DNA from: an uncultured delta proteobacterium
GTDB lineage: Bacteria > Myxococcota_A > Polyangia > Polyangiales > Polyangiaceae
DNA: 64,000 nucleotides
Assembly: GCA_903906315.1 (NCBI GenBank)
Contig: CAIVJW010000432.1
Span: forward strand, 1 to 64,000
Direction: 5' to 3'
Shown: positions 18,924 to 33,610 of the stretch, one piece after another
Position numbering within the stretch: position 1 is the stretch's first letter
Layout: each line of letters opens with the position of its first letter
Notes under the pieces: model-generated
What the model was told of the DNA's origin: nothing
Databases searched by the model: none
What the model saw: only the letters and a program-made list of their open reading frames with translations
Program-made: the position numbers and the translations under genes

Positions 18924-19874
18924 TCACGGGTCGGAGCGGAAGGCCTCGCGCGGCCCCTCGAGGGGAAGCACCAGCGTGAACGTGCTGCCCTTGCCGGGCG
19001 CGCTGTCGACCTCGACCGTGCCCCGGTGAGCCCTCATCACGTGCTGCACGATCGCCAGGCCCAGCCCCGACCCCTCCTGCTGTCGCGAGAGCAGATCGTC
19101 GATGCGGTAGAACTTCTCGAAGATGCGCTTGTGCTCGGTGCGCGCGATGCCCTTGCCGTTGTCGCGCACGGCGATCTCGAGCACCTTGTCGCGCGCACGG
19201 GAGGAGATGTCGATGCGACGCGGCTGGCCGCCATATTTGTAGGCGTTCGACAGCAGGTTCACGAGCGAGTCGACCATCGCCGCCTTGTCGCAGTGGACCA
19301 GCGGCAGGTCCGCGGGCACATCCAGCACGAGCTCGACGTGTCGTCGCTCGCGGGTCGGCTCGAACGCGGTCACGGCCTCGTCGATGACCACCCGAGGCTC
19401 GTACTCGAGCAGCTCGTAGACCCGCCGGCCGCTCTCCATCCGCCCCCAGTCCAGCAGCCGATCGATGAGCGCCTGCAGGCGCGCGCTCTCCTTGGTGAGC
19501 GCCTCGATGCAGCGGTCCTCGGCGACCTTGTCGCCCCGCCGAAGCATCAGCGTCTCGGTGAACATCCGGATCGACGTGAGGGGCGTGCGAAGCTCGTGCG
19601 AGACCTTCGACACGAAGTCGGCCTGGAGCTCCGAGACGTCGCGCTCGCGCCGCAAGAACACCCACACGAGGATGACGCCGGTGGCGAGCGTCCCCGAGAA
19701 GGTGAGCACGAGGATGCCCATCAGGAGGTTGAAGCGCGCCTCGCCGAGGATGAGCAGCAGCACGCCGACGGTGGACAGCAGCACCACCGGCACGATGACG
19801 AGGTAGACGAGGAGCTGGACGATGCGGCGGTAGCCGAGGCTCGTCAGGTCCCGACGCTTCGGGGTCGTCCTCAC
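18924..19874 (-). CDS. Sensor histidine kinase, two transmembrane helices
   Basis: A 316-residue kinase from the GTG at 19874, preceded by GGAG at a suitable distance. Two transmembrane helices (about residues 19-43 and 50-74) are separated by only a few residues, so there is almost no periplasmic sensor and no HAMP domain is obvious. HisKA has SHELRTPLTS (phospho-His93), and HATPase_c has NLLSNAYKYGG, DNGKGI and GSGLGLAI. It probably senses a membrane or intramembrane signal, or works with an accessory protein. It partners the response regulator encoded immediately downstream. Confidence 0.92.
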   Translation of the reverse strand: MRTTPKRRDLTSLGYRRIVQLLVYLVIVPVVLLSTVGVLLLILGEARFNLLMGILVLTFSGTLATGVILVWVFLRRERDVSELQADFVSKVSHELRTPLTSIRMFTETLMLRRGDKVAEDRCIEALTKESARLQALIDRLLDWGRMESGRRVYELLEYEPRVVIDEAVTAFEPTRERRHVELVLDVPADLPLVHCDKAAMVDSLVNLLSNAYKYGGQPRRIDISSRARDKVLEIAVRDNGKGIARTEHKRIFEKFYRIDDLLSRQQEGSGLGLAIVQHVMRAHRGTVEVDSAPGKGSTFTLVLPLEGPREAFRSDP

Positions 19875-19977
19875 GGCATGACTCCGCGGTCGCGGCGCCC
19901 CCCGATCGAAAGGCGGCGCTCGAGGCCCAGCCTGCCCGCGTCCGCCATGGGCTGGCGGCGACCGAGCCTGCGCGCGA

Positions 19978-21294
19978 TCACGAGCGCGAGGTGATGCGCT
20001 CGAGGACGAGCGACGCCTCGGCGGGTCGCTCGGGCGCGATGCGGAACGCGGCGCGCACCCGCGCGGCCGTCTCCGCAGCGGCAGCCACGTCGCGCACGGC
20101 GAGGCGCGCGAGCGGCTGACCGCGGCGCACCTCGTCACCACGGGCGACCTCGAGGTCGATGCCGACGGCGTGATCGACCGCCTGATCGGCGCGCGTGCGC
20201 CCCGCGCCCATCGCGACCGAGGCGAGCCCGACCTCGAGCGCGTCGATGCCGGCGACGAACCCGTCCGACTCGGCCAGGACCTCGACCGTGTGCGGCGCGC
20301 GAGGGAGCCGCGAAGTGTCCTCCACCACGCGCGGGTCGCCGCCCTGGGCCGCGATCATCTTCTCGGCGGTGGCCGCGCCTCGGCCGTCGGCGATCGCGCG
20401 CCGCAGCTCGGCGCGGGCCGCCGCGAGGTCCGCCGCCACGCCGCCGATCACGAGCATCTCGGCGCCGAGCGCGAGCGTGCACTCCAGGAGGTCCGCCGGC
20501 CCGCCGCCCTTGAGCACCTCGAGGGCCTCGCGGGTCTCGTTTGCGTTGCCGACCGCGCGGCCGAGCGGCGCGCTCATGTCCGTGAGCAGCGCGACGACGT
20601 CCTTGCCTGCCGCCGTGCCGACGCGCACGAGCGCCGTCGCGAGCGCGCGCGCGTCCTCGATCGACTTCATGAAGGCGCCGCGCCCGACCTTCACGTCGAG
20701 CACCAGCGCGTCGATCCCCTCGGCGAGCTTCTTCGAAAGGATGCTGGCGACGATGAGCGGGATGGCCTCGACCGTCGCCGTCACGTCGCGCAGCGCGTAG
20801 ATGCGCTTGTCCGCGGGCGCGATGCGATCGGTCTGTCCGATCATGCACGTGCCGACCTCGCGCACGATGCGCCGGAAGGTGGGCACGTCGAGCGTCACCT
20901 TGAAGCCCGGGATGGCCTCGAGCTTGTCGAGCGTGCCGCCCGTGTGTCCGAGCCCGCGCCCCGAGACCATCGGCACCGGCACGCCGCATGCGGCGACGAG
21001 CGGCGCGAGGCAGAGCGAGACCTTGTCGCCGACGCCGCCGGTGGAGTGCTTGTCGACCTTCAACCCCGGGACGTCCGAGAGGTCGATGACGTCCCCCGAC
21101 CCGAGCATCGCGCGCGTGAGCGCGACGGTCTCCGCGTCATCCATGCCGCGGAAGAAGATCGCCATGCAGAGCGCGCTCATCTGGTAGTCGGCCAGCTCGC
21201 CGGCGCCGTGAGCGCGGATGAGGCGCGCGATCTGCGACTCGGTCAGGTGGCCGCCGTCGCGCTTCAGGGCGATCAGCTCTACGAGGGTTTCCAT
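19978..21294 (-). CDS. deoA: Pyrimidine-nucleoside (thymidine) phosphorylase
   Basis: A 438-residue cytosolic enzyme cleaving thymidine or uridine with phosphate to a base and pentose 1-phosphate. The family signature KVDKHSTGGVGDK is intact, together with SGRGLGHTGGTLDKLE and the C-terminal PYNP domain (about the last 75 residues, GDEVRRGQPLARL). The ATG at 21294 fits the usual N-terminus (LIALKRDGG); a GTG at 21312 would add six residues. Whether it prefers thymidine (DeoA) or both pyrimidines (Pdp) is undetermined. A uracil phosphoribosyltransferase gene elsewhere in the window could use the released uracil. Confidence 0.92.
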   Translation of the reverse strand: METLVELIALKRDGGHLTESQIARLIRAHGAGELADYQMSALCMAIFFRGMDDAETVALTRAMLGSGDVIDLSDVPGLKVDKHSTGGVGDKVSLCLAPLVAACGVPVPMVSGRGLGHTGGTLDKLEAIPGFKVTLDVPTFRRIVREVGTCMIGQTDRIAPADKRIYALRDVTATVEAIPLIVASILSKKLAEGIDALVLDVKVGRGAFMKSIEDARALATALVRVGTAAGKDVVALLTDMSAPLGRAVGNANETREALEVLKGGGPADLLECTLALGAEMLVIGGVAADLAAARAELRRAIADGRGAATAEKMIAAQGGDPRVVEDTSRLPRAPHTVEVLAESDGFVAGIDALEVGLASVAMGAGRTRADQAVDHAVGIDLEVARGDEVRRGQPLARLAVRDVAAAAETAARVRAAFRIAPERPAEASLVLERITSRS

Positions 21295-21477
21295 CGCGCT
21301 CGGAGCTACCACGTCCGCGCGCGCAGCCCAAGCACGCGGCGCCTGGAAATGCGCCGCTGCAGGCCACTTTCGTGCGGGGAGGGGAGCCGCCGTGCGCGGC
21401 CCGGCGTCGTCGGAGGACCGCGCCGCGCGGCTGTCTCGAGGGACGGCCGCCGCTCTTCAGCAGGCCGGACGCGAGGG

Positions 21478-21518
21478 CTCGGAGATCGGGGCCGCCATCG
21501 GCCCCGTGGATCACCGAG
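21478..21518 (-). terminator. Long stem-loop downstream of the MopE/FGE gene
   Basis: A perfect 7-bp core, CGGGGCC (21487-21493) with GGCCCCG (21500-21506), is extended by GAT/ATC and CTCGG/CCGAG pairs out to 21478 and 21518. It begins 16 bases after the stop of the minus-strand MopE-repeat gene, as expected for an operon end. A T-run is lacking. Confidence 0.5.
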
Positions 21519-21533
21519 CCCGCGGGCCTGGCT

Positions 21534-24340
21534 CTACTTGGTCGGGTCGGCCGAGAAGCAGCAGCGGAAGCCGGTGTCGAAGAACTGGTAGCTCTGGCTG
21601 ACCGTGTAGAACGTGAAATCGCAGGTCGCGCCGTTCGGGTCCTGCGTGTCGAACGCGCCGCCGACGAGCTTGTAGCTCGAGTTCACGACGTCGCGCGCGA
21701 TCTCGCGGAGGTTGCCCGTCATGTCGAAGATCTTCGACGTCGACGGCGTGTTGCTGAGCTGGCCGGACCAATCCGACCAGCAGTTCTGCAGGAGGTTCGA
21801 TCCCGCGGGGAGGAGGCCGTTCTGCTGGCCCGGCGTCGGGCTGAAGTCGAAGGACGGCCCGAGGTTGCAGTACTTCGTCGCGGCGTCGTACGCGCTCGTG
21901 CAGGTCGCGCCGTGCGGCGCGTAGCCCCACTTGCACGTGTAGCTCGGCGTGACCCGGCACGCGGCCTGCCAGTCCGTGAGGGCGCAGATGTTGCCGCCCA
22001 TCGCGAGGCACGTCTGCTCGACCTCGGCCGGCGTCACGTTGAACCAGGGGATGCGGCCTTGCGCCGAGCAGGCCGGGGTCTTGTCCAGCGTCACGCCGGC
22101 GGGCGCCTGCGTCGTGTAGCCGTTGCCCGTGCCTGCCTGGGTGCCGTTCGCGCTCGGGCGGCTGGCCTCGTAGCTGTAGACCCACTTGCTCGCGCCGATC
22201 TGCGTCACCGCAGGCTGCACGAACGACGGGCTGCCGCCCTTGTTGTTGTACGGCTCGTCGATGAGGCCGTCGCAGTCGTTGTCGACGCCGTCGCACAGCT
22301 CGGTGCAGCCGCCCGGCAGGTTCGCGCAGTCGGCCTTCGCGGCGCTGCACTTCGTCGCCGCCTGGCCGTTGCACACGTACGTGCCCGTCTGTCGGCAGGC
22401 GCCGTCGCCCGGCGGCGGCTTGCCGTCGTCGCTCGCGCACGGCTTGCCGTAGTTCGGCACGTTCTCGTTGGTCGCGCCGTTGCAGTTGTTGTCGAGGGTG
22501 TCACACACCTCGGCCTGCGCCGCGCAGCTCGGGCTGCACACGTTCGCGGGGAACGTGCACTGCCACTTGCCCTGCTTGCACTGGACGGAGACCTGGCCGG
22601 CCTGGCACTCCGGGGCCGACGCCGCGGGGCTCACGCCGCACACCTGCACGGGCGAGGGCGCGGGCACGTTCTCGTCGACCTGCCCGTCGCAGTTGTCGTC
22701 CGTGCCGTTGCAGACCTCCTGCGCCTGCACGTACGCGCACGCGTACTCGCACTTGCCGTCCTTGGGGCTCGTCAGGTCGTAGTACCCCTGCTCGCACGCC
22801 TGGAAGACGCACGTCCCGTTCGAGCACGCGAACTGAGCGTGCACCGCGCCCGCGTTGCAGTCGTTGCCGCATTTGCCGCAGTTCGCCGGGTCGCCCGCGA
22901 GGTCCGGCTGCCCGGTGAGCTGGCCGTCGCAGTTCGCGTCGATGGCGCAGCCATCCTGTGCGCCCAGGGACGCCGTCACGGAGCCCTGGCAGACGATGGT
23001 GCCGCCCACGCACGCCTTCGTGCCGGCCTTGCACGCCGAGGTCGCGCCCGCGGGGGGGGGCGGGGCGACGTCGCAGGCGCCCGCGAGGTCCTTCGGGTTG
23101 TCGTCGATGGTGCCGTTGCAGTCGTCGTCGACGCCGTTGCACGTCTCGTCGGCCGCGGGGTCGACGTTGCCGACGCACTTGAGCGCGCCCGCGTTGCACT
23201 GGAACGTGCCCTTCGTGCACGGCGCGTTGTTGCTCTTGCCACACGCGCCGCCCTGGTCGATCGGGCTGTTGTCGACGATGCCGTCGCAGTCGTCGTCCTT
23301 GCCGTTGCAGGTCTCGAGCACCTGCCCCTGGAGGAGCACGTTCCCGCCGGAGCACTTCGGGGCGCCGCCGTCGCAAACGGTCGTGCCCTGGTGGGCGAGG
23401 GTCGCGCACTCGCCGTTCACGCTGCCGAAGCACGCGACGCCGATGGCGGGGTCGCCGCCGAGGTCGTCGACCGCGTCGATCTTGCCGTCGCAGTCGTTGT
23501 CGATGCCGTCGCAGATCTCGACGCCGCCGTTCGTCGGATCGCACTGGTAGTTGCAGGTGTTCGGCGGATCGCTGTCGAGGTGATGCCAGCAATCACCGGG
23601 GCCGTTGCACACGCAGCCCTTGAGGTTGCACTCCGCGTTGCCGCCCGCGTTGCAGGCCTTCTGCGGGTCGACGCGCTTGCACTCGGCGACGCCGTGCGGG
23701 ATGAGGCACTTGACGTTGCAGTCGCCGCAGTTGTCGACGCCGCAGAAATCGACGTCCTCGTCGACCTTGCCGTCGCAGTCGTTGTCCGTCTTGTCGCAGG
23801 CCTTGTCGTCGGCGGCCGTCTTGGTGCAGCCGTACTCGCAGGTGAGGCCGTCCCCATCGAGGTCGGTCCAGCCGACGTCGCACTGCTTGCACTCGCACGT
23901 GCCCTTCTGGCCGGCCTTCGCGGCCGGCTTGCACGAGATGCCGGACACGGCGCAGTTCTTCGCCAGCACGTAGCAGTCGTTCTCGCAGGTGCCGCACTGC
24001 TCGGGCTTGGTGAAGTCGAACGTCTCGTCGATCTTGCCGTTGCAGTCGTTGTCCTGGCCGTCGCACTTCTCGACGCCGTTGTTGGTCGGCGCGCACGTGC
24101 CGCCGGCGTCCTTGGCGCCGCAGTTGGGGAAGCAGTCGCTGCCCCCCTGGCCGCCCTGCCCGGCGTCGAACGTCGAGCCGCCGGCGCCGCTCGTGCCCGT
24201 GGTGGTCCCGGTCGTACCGCCGAGGGTGTCGGGGCAGTCCGCGTAGCAGAACGCGTCGGTGTTGCAGCCCGCCGTGCCGCCGAGGGTGAAGGCGAGGCCG
24301 ATCGTGGCGCTCGCGGCGCCGAGGAGCTTCCCGATGCGGC

Positions 24341-24344
<4 letters not shown>
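21534..24344 (-). CDS. Giant lipoprotein: MopE-type metal-binding repeats plus formylglycine-generating-enzyme-like domain
   Basis: A 936-residue predicted lipoprotein (lipobox TAGC, Cys27) followed by a Gly/Thr/Ser linker. About eight or nine MopE-type repeats of the form C-D/N-G-x-D-N/D-D-C-x-G-x-x-D-E/D lie between roughly residues 90 and 700. The C-terminal 220 or so residues resemble the FGE-sulfatase/SUMF1 fold (GYTTQAP, NVTPAEVEQTCLAMGGNICA, DMTGNLREI, then GFRCCF). The repeats resemble the copper-site motif of MopE and probably bind Ca or Cu. Whether the FGE-like domain is catalytic is unknown. The ATG overlaps the upstream stop (ATGA) and is preceded by AGAAGGAGGT, a near-perfect Shine-Dalgarno lying inside the upstream gene. 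Confidence 0.85.
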
Positions 24345-28261
<3,917 letters not shown>

Positions 28262-28446
28262 GACCGTCCCGTATTGGTTCGGATGCCTGCGCTGCGCGGC
28301 GCACACCTGCGGGCGTGCGCGCGAGCCGACTTCGTCCGGCCGCATGATCTCACGCTCGCTCGCCCTCGAGCAAGCGTCACCCCGCGTTGGTTCAAGCCCT
28401 ACAAACGTCTTGGTCGGGCCCGGGCTCTCTACTAGGACGTGCCTCG

Positions 28447-29583
28447 ATGGCTAAGATCACGCCGCCGTCCCCGGCGCGTCGGGTGCCGCCTCCATCGCTG
28501 CCCCCCTCGCCGCCCGCGCGCACCTCGGCCGCGGCGAAGCGTCGTGGACGGCCCCGGGGGCCCTTCACCCAGCACCGCCGCATCGACACGCTCCGGGCGC
28601 TGCTCTCCCGCCATCCGCGGGGCCTCACGATCTACGAGCTGGCGCGCGAGCTCGAGGTGACGCCGCGCTCCATGCGCCGGTATCTGGCCGAGATAAGGCG
28701 CGATCTGGAGCTCGTCAACACCACGGACAAGCCCGGTGGGACGCGGCTCTGGAGGCTCGCTCCCGGCGAGGTGCCCCGCAAGATCGAGGTCCGTCGCACA
28801 CAGGCCTACGCCCTGCTCGCCGCGCGGCGGCTCTTCGAGTCGATGAAGGGCTCGACGCTGTACGAGGAGATCGACCTTGCGGCCGAGAAGCTCCTCGGCG
28901 TCGCGCGGCGGCTCGGCCGTGGCCCGAACGCCGGCGTCGCCGACGCGCGCCTCGAGGAGCGCTTCCTCTACCTGCCGTTCGTGGGCAAGGACTACGAGGG
29001 CCACACCGAGGCGCTCGACGACCTGTTCCAGGCGGTGGCCGACCTCCGGCCGCTGCGGTGCCGCTACCGGCGGGCCAAGGACGGCACCGAGGAGCGCATC
29101 ACGATCCATCCGTACGCCATGGTGCTCTACAAGGACGGCATCTACTGCGTCGGCTTTCACCTGGGCCGCGGGGAGATCCGCACGTTCTTGCTCGACCGGA
29201 TGAGCGACACGGAGTGCTCGTCGAGCGAGCGGTTCGACCTGCCGCCCGACTTCAAGGTCGACGACTACTTCCAGGGGACGTTCGGCATCTTCCGCGGAGG
29301 CGTGCCCCACTCGGTCGTCATCGACTTCGACGCGCGCGTCGCCGAGTTCGTGCGCGCGCGCCGCGTGCACCCGTCGCAGGTGCTGACGGCGCTTCCGGCC
29401 GGCGGCGTGCGGCTCGAGATGACCATCGGCGACCTCACCGAGCTCGGGACGTGGATCCTCGGGTTCGGCGACACCGCGCGCGTCGTCGAGCCGCCGGAGC
29501 TCATCGAGCGCCTGCGGCGGGAGCTCACCGGCGCGCTCGCGCTGTACGACACGCCCGCGGCGCCGGTGAAGCGCACGAAGTGA
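28447..29583 (+). CDS. WYL-domain transcriptional regulator
   Basis: A 378-residue protein from the ATG at 28447. A Pro/Arg/Lys-rich N-terminus of about 45 residues precedes a helix-turn-helix (LRALLSRHPRGLTIYELARE, then VTPRSMRRYLAEI). The central and C-terminal region matches the WYL effector-binding domain (IHPYAMVLYKDGIYCVGFHL) and its C-terminal extension. Such regulators bind nucleotide or other ligands through the WYL domain. It is divergent from the giant MopE gene across 185 bases, making local regulation possible but unproven. It ends 45 bases from the convergent kamA stop. Confidence 0.88.
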   Translation: MAKITPPSPARRVPPPSLPPSPPARTSAAAKRRGRPRGPFTQHRRIDTLRALLSRHPRGLTIYELARELEVTPRSMRRYLAEIRRDLELVNTTDKPGGTRLWRLAPGEVPRKIEVRRTQAYALLAARRLFESMKGSTLYEEIDLAAEKLLGVARRLGRGPNAGVADARLEERFLYLPFVGKDYEGHTEALDDLFQAVADLRPLRCRYRRAKDGTEERITIHPYAMVLYKDGIYCVGFHLGRGEIRTFLLDRMSDTECSSSERFDLPPDFKVDDYFQGTFGIFRGGVPHSVVIDFDARVAEFVRARRVHPSQVLTALPAGGVRLEMTIGDLTELGTWILGFGDTARVVEPPELIERLRRELTGALALYDTPAAPVKRTK

Positions 29584-29628
29584 CCGCGGGCCGTCGCGCG
29601 CGCCGGTGGGCGCGTCGCGGCTCCGTCC

Positions 29629-31008
29629 TCAGCGCGAGGCGCGGAGGGCTTCGTCGATCATCACGGCGTGCTCGCGTGGATCGGCCCACCGCGAGCGGCC
29701 TTCGGCCGGGAGCCGGTCGATGGGGTCGAAGTACAGGTACTGCTGGCCGGGCTTCACGCTCGGCGCCTGGTAGACGGAGATGCCGGTCCCGCGGTCGTAG
29801 TGCTCGAACGAGTGCGCGTCGCGCTTGCCGCCGCCCCCGGGCGCGTCGACGACGAAGGTCGGCGTGTTGAAGCCCGCGGTCGACCCGCGCACCTGCTTCT
29901 CGATGTCGAGCGCCGCCTGCACGGTGGTGCGCAGGTCCTCGGCGCCCTTCACGAGGTCGTGCACGTAGACGTAGTACGGGTGGACGTTGACGTGGCCGAG
30001 CCGCTTCACGAGCAGTCGCATCGTCTCCGGGTCGTCGTTCACGCCGCGGATCAGCACGCTCTGGTTGCGCACGGTGATGCCGTGCTCGAGCAGCTTGTGC
30101 ATCGCGTCGCGGGTGATGCCGGTGATCTCGTTAGGATGGTTGAAGTGGGTGTGGAGGGCGACCTCCTTGTGGAGCTTGCGCCCGAGCTCGACGATGCGGG
30201 TGACCGCGTCGAACCAGGCGTCGTCCGTCAGGATCTTCTGCGGCATCACCGCCGGCCCCTTGGTCGCGAGGCGAATGCGGCGGATGTTGCCCATCGCGAG
30301 CAGCGTCTCGCCGATCGACAGCAGCTGCTCGGCGCGCAGGTTGTACGCGTCGCCGCCGCTCACCACGACGTCCTCGAGCTCCGGGCGCGAGGCGATGTAC
30401 TGGAACGCGCGGCGCCAGCGGGCCTCGTCGACCTTGAAGTGCGTCTTCTCGACCTCCTCGGTGTCGACGCCGACCGCGTAGCTGCGCGTGCAGAAGCGGC
30501 AGTAGACCGGGCACGTGTCGAGCGGCAGAAAGAGCGCCTTGTCCGCGTAGCGGTGCGTGAGGCCGGGGACCGGCGCGTCCGCGCGCTCGCCGAGCGAGTC
30601 GAGGCCGAGCTTCGGGTGGTCGGGCAGGAACCGCGACGCGAGCGGGATGAACTGGATTCGGAGCGGATCCGCGTACGGCTGCGACCAGTCGATGAGCGAC
30701 AGCAGGTAGGGCGTTACCCGCACGCTCATCGGCGCGATCGCGAAGCCCTTCGTCGCGTCCGAGATGAAGTCGTCGGACACCAGGCCCTGCAGCGCCTCGA
30801 GCAGCTTCTCCGGGCGAGTGATCGTGCGCTTCGACTGCCAGTGGTGGTCGAGGAACTGGCCCTCGTCCACGTCCGCGTACGCCGGGATGCGCCGCCAGTC
30901 GGGCCGCTCGAGGAACTGCTTGTGTCGCAGCGTGGCCGGGTCGACCGGGGGCTTCTGGGGGACGATCTCGTCGGTTCGGTGCTGGAGGTCGAGGAGGCTG
31001 ACGCTCAT
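29629..31008 (-). CDS. kamA: L-lysine 2,3-aminomutase (radical SAM)
   Basis: A 459-residue radical SAM/PLP enzyme converting L-lysine to L-beta-lysine. The radical SAM cluster motif is CPVYCRFC (Cys166, 170, 173). The PLP lysine lies in PGGGGK (Lys395) with the substrate-binding Asp388 of VVDAP. A second substrate-Asp region (YYVYVHDL) is also conserved, favouring lysine over glutamate as substrate. It is somewhat longer than clostridial LAM at both ends. Another enzyme of lysine fermentation (Kdd) is encoded 18 kb away. Beta-lysine could also serve as an osmolyte or natural-product precursor. Confidence 0.85.
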   Translation of the reverse strand: MSVSLLDLQHRTDEIVPQKPPVDPATLRHKQFLERPDWRRIPAYADVDEGQFLDHHWQSKRTITRPEKLLEALQGLVSDDFISDATKGFAIAPMSVRVTPYLLSLIDWSQPYADPLRIQFIPLASRFLPDHPKLGLDSLGERADAPVPGLTHRYADKALFLPLDTCPVYCRFCTRSYAVGVDTEEVEKTHFKVDEARWRRAFQYIASRPELEDVVVSGGDAYNLRAEQLLSIGETLLAMGNIRRIRLATKGPAVMPQKILTDDAWFDAVTRIVELGRKLHKEVALHTHFNHPNEITGITRDAMHKLLEHGITVRNQSVLIRGVNDDPETMRLLVKRLGHVNVHPYYVYVHDLVKGAEDLRTTVQAALDIEKQVRGSTAGFNTPTFVVDAPGGGGKRDAHSFEHYDRGTGISVYQAPSVKPGQQYLYFDPIDRLPAEGRSRWADPREHAVMIDEALRASR

Positions 31009-31161
31009 GGCTGACTCGAGGGGGAAGGGGGCGGCGGCTCCGCCCGAGGCCGGTGCGTGCTCGGCCTTCTAACGATCGGGCGACCGCAGCACAACCCCCG
31101 GGCCGAGAGGCTAGCACGCGCCCCGGGCCGGCGCGGCCGCGGGGGCGGATCGGGCGTCGGC

Positions 31162-31178
31162 GCGCTCCCGTCGAGCGC
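31162..31178 (-). terminator. Stem-loop after the transglycosylase gene
   Basis: GCGCTC (31162-31167) pairs with GAGCGC (31173-31178) around a 5-base loop, starting 7 bases beyond the minus-strand stop at 31185. It may separate this gene from kamA downstream. There is no T-run. Confidence 0.35.
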
Positions 31179-31184
31179 CGCCTG

Positions 31185-31865
31185 TCAGTTGCTCATCGAG
31201 GCGGTGACGACGTCGCGCGTCGACCGGTAGCGCCGGTAGTACGAGAGCACCTTGCCGACGTAGGCCTGCGTCTCCTCGTACGGCGGGATGCCCGCGTGCC
31301 GGACGACCGCGTTCTCGCCTGCGTTGTAGCCGGCGATCGTGAGCTCGAGGTCACCGTTGAACATGTTGGCGAGGATGCGCAGGTACCGCGTTCCGCCGAA
31401 GATCGCCTCGCGCGGGTCGAGCGCGTCCCGCACCTGCATGCGCTCGGCCGTCTCGGGGATGAGCTGCATGAGGCCCTGCGCGCCCATGTGCGAGACCGCG
31501 CGCGGATCGTAGTCGCTCTCGACCTTGATCACGGCGCGGACGAGCTCCTCAGGGATCTGGTAGAGCGTCGCCGCCTGGCGGATCCAGACGTCGAATCGCG
31601 CGTAACGCTCGGGCGATTTGTCGCTCGGGGCCACGGGGATGACTCCCGGCGGGGGCTTGCGGGAGCCGCGGTCGCGCGACTTCAGATAGAGCTTGAAGCG
31701 CCCGTCGCCAGCCGGCTTGTTCGCGAAGTGCGTCACGCCCTCGGCGTCGGTGTACGTGAAGATGTCGGCGTTCGCCGGGCCCGGTGAGGCTACGAGCGCC
31801 GCCAGCGCGACGAGCGCGACGGGGCCGATCACGCGGAGGGCTCGCAGGAGGCGTCGCTGGATCAC
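31185..31865 (-). CDS. Lytic transglycosylase with N-terminal DUF4124-like segment
   Basis: A 226-residue exported murein hydrolase from the GTG at 31865 (a TTG at 31874 is possible but less likely). The signal peptide ends near GPANA. A DUF4124-like stretch follows (IFTYTDAEGVTHFANKPAG), then an SLT domain with catalytic Glu in KVESDYDPRAVS, GLMQLIPETA and AGYNAGENAV, the canonical family 1 motifs. It cleaves peptidoglycan to 1,6-anhydromuropeptides in the periplasm. No clear Shine-Dalgarno is seen, so the start is uncertain. Confidence 0.87.
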   Translation of the reverse strand: MIQRRLLRALRVIGPVALVALAALVASPGPANADIFTYTDAEGVTHFANKPAGDGRFKLYLKSRDRGSRKPPPGVIPVAPSDKSPERYARFDVWIRQAATLYQIPEELVRAVIKVESDYDPRAVSHMGAQGLMQLIPETAERMQVRDALDPREAIFGGTRYLRILANMFNGDLELTIAGYNAGENAVVRHAGIPPYEETQAYVGKVLSYYRRYRSTRDVVTASMSN

Positions 31866-31988
31866 GTGGCGCAAGCGTCAGGAAACGTAGCACGCGCGCT
31901 CTCGCAACGAGAAGAAGCCGCCGAGCGCCGCGAAGATTGTCGTGCGAGGCCGGGGCGGCGCGGCCCGGAGTGTAGTAGACGGAAAGGC

Positions 31989-32468
31989 ATGGAGATCGGC
32001 TGGCAGCACGCCCTGGTCGGAGCGGCGGTGCTGTTTCTGCTGTTCCTCGTCGTGAAGCTGCGGCCCGTGGGCTTCGGTCGGCCAGGGCTCGCCGCCGGCA
32101 TCCGTGTCGAGAAGCAGCGCGCCCGCGACGCGAGCACGCCCGCCGATCGCGCGGAGGCCTTGTGCGAGGCCGGTCGGCTCGCTCGCGAGGCGGGGCGCAG
32201 CGCGCTCGCGGCGGCGTTCTTCCAGCGCGCGATGAAGGCCGACGAGACGTCGGTCGCTGCCGTCGAGCGCACCGCGTCCGCCCTGTCGCGCCGTCCGCGC
32301 CTGCTCGAGAAGCTGCTCTGGCGGCGCCTCGCGCACCTGCCCTGGGACGATGCCCACCGCGCCGCGGCGCACGCCACGGTGGCCGCGCTGCGGCACGTCT
32401 ACATGCACTCCGTCCGCGACTCCGCGCGCGCCGAGTTCCTGCGCCGCTTCGACGAGAAGCTCGGCTGA
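31989..32468 (+). CDS. Small membrane-anchored TPR-like protein
   Basis: A 159-residue protein: an N-terminal transmembrane helix (ALVGAAVLFLLFLVVKL) followed by a helical region resembling one or two TPR units (ADRAEALCEAGRLAREAGRS, then AAAFFQRAMKADE). The ATG at 31989 follows GGAAAGG. It is divergent from the transglycosylase across 123 bases. No catalytic motif is seen. It may be a scaffold, but this is inference. Confidence 0.65.
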   Translation: MEIGWQHALVGAAVLFLLFLVVKLRPVGFGRPGLAAGIRVEKQRARDASTPADRAEALCEAGRLAREAGRSALAAAFFQRAMKADETSVAAVERTASALSRRPRLLEKLLWRRLAHLPWDDAHRAAAHATVAALRHVYMHSVRDSARAEFLRRFDEKLG

Positions 32469-32517
32469 GGGCTCGCGCGGACGCGGGCGCGGCGCGCTCC
32501 CGGTGGTGAGGGGGGCG

Positions 32518-32534
32518 ACGCCGGAGGGGCGTCC
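32518..32534. terminator. Weak stem-loop between convergent genes
   Basis: GACGCC (32518-32523) pairs with GGCGTC (32529-32534) around a 5-base loop, between the TPR-like gene stop and the convergent CPBP gene stop. Evidence for termination is structural only. Confidence 0.3.
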
Positions 32535-32594
32535 TCGGCTCCTCGCCTTCACGTTTCACGACTTCCTGAACGGGCTCAGCGCCGCGCCAGGCGG

Positions 32595-33593
<999 letters not shown>

Positions 33594-33610
33594 GAACGGA
33601 CGGGCGCCGG

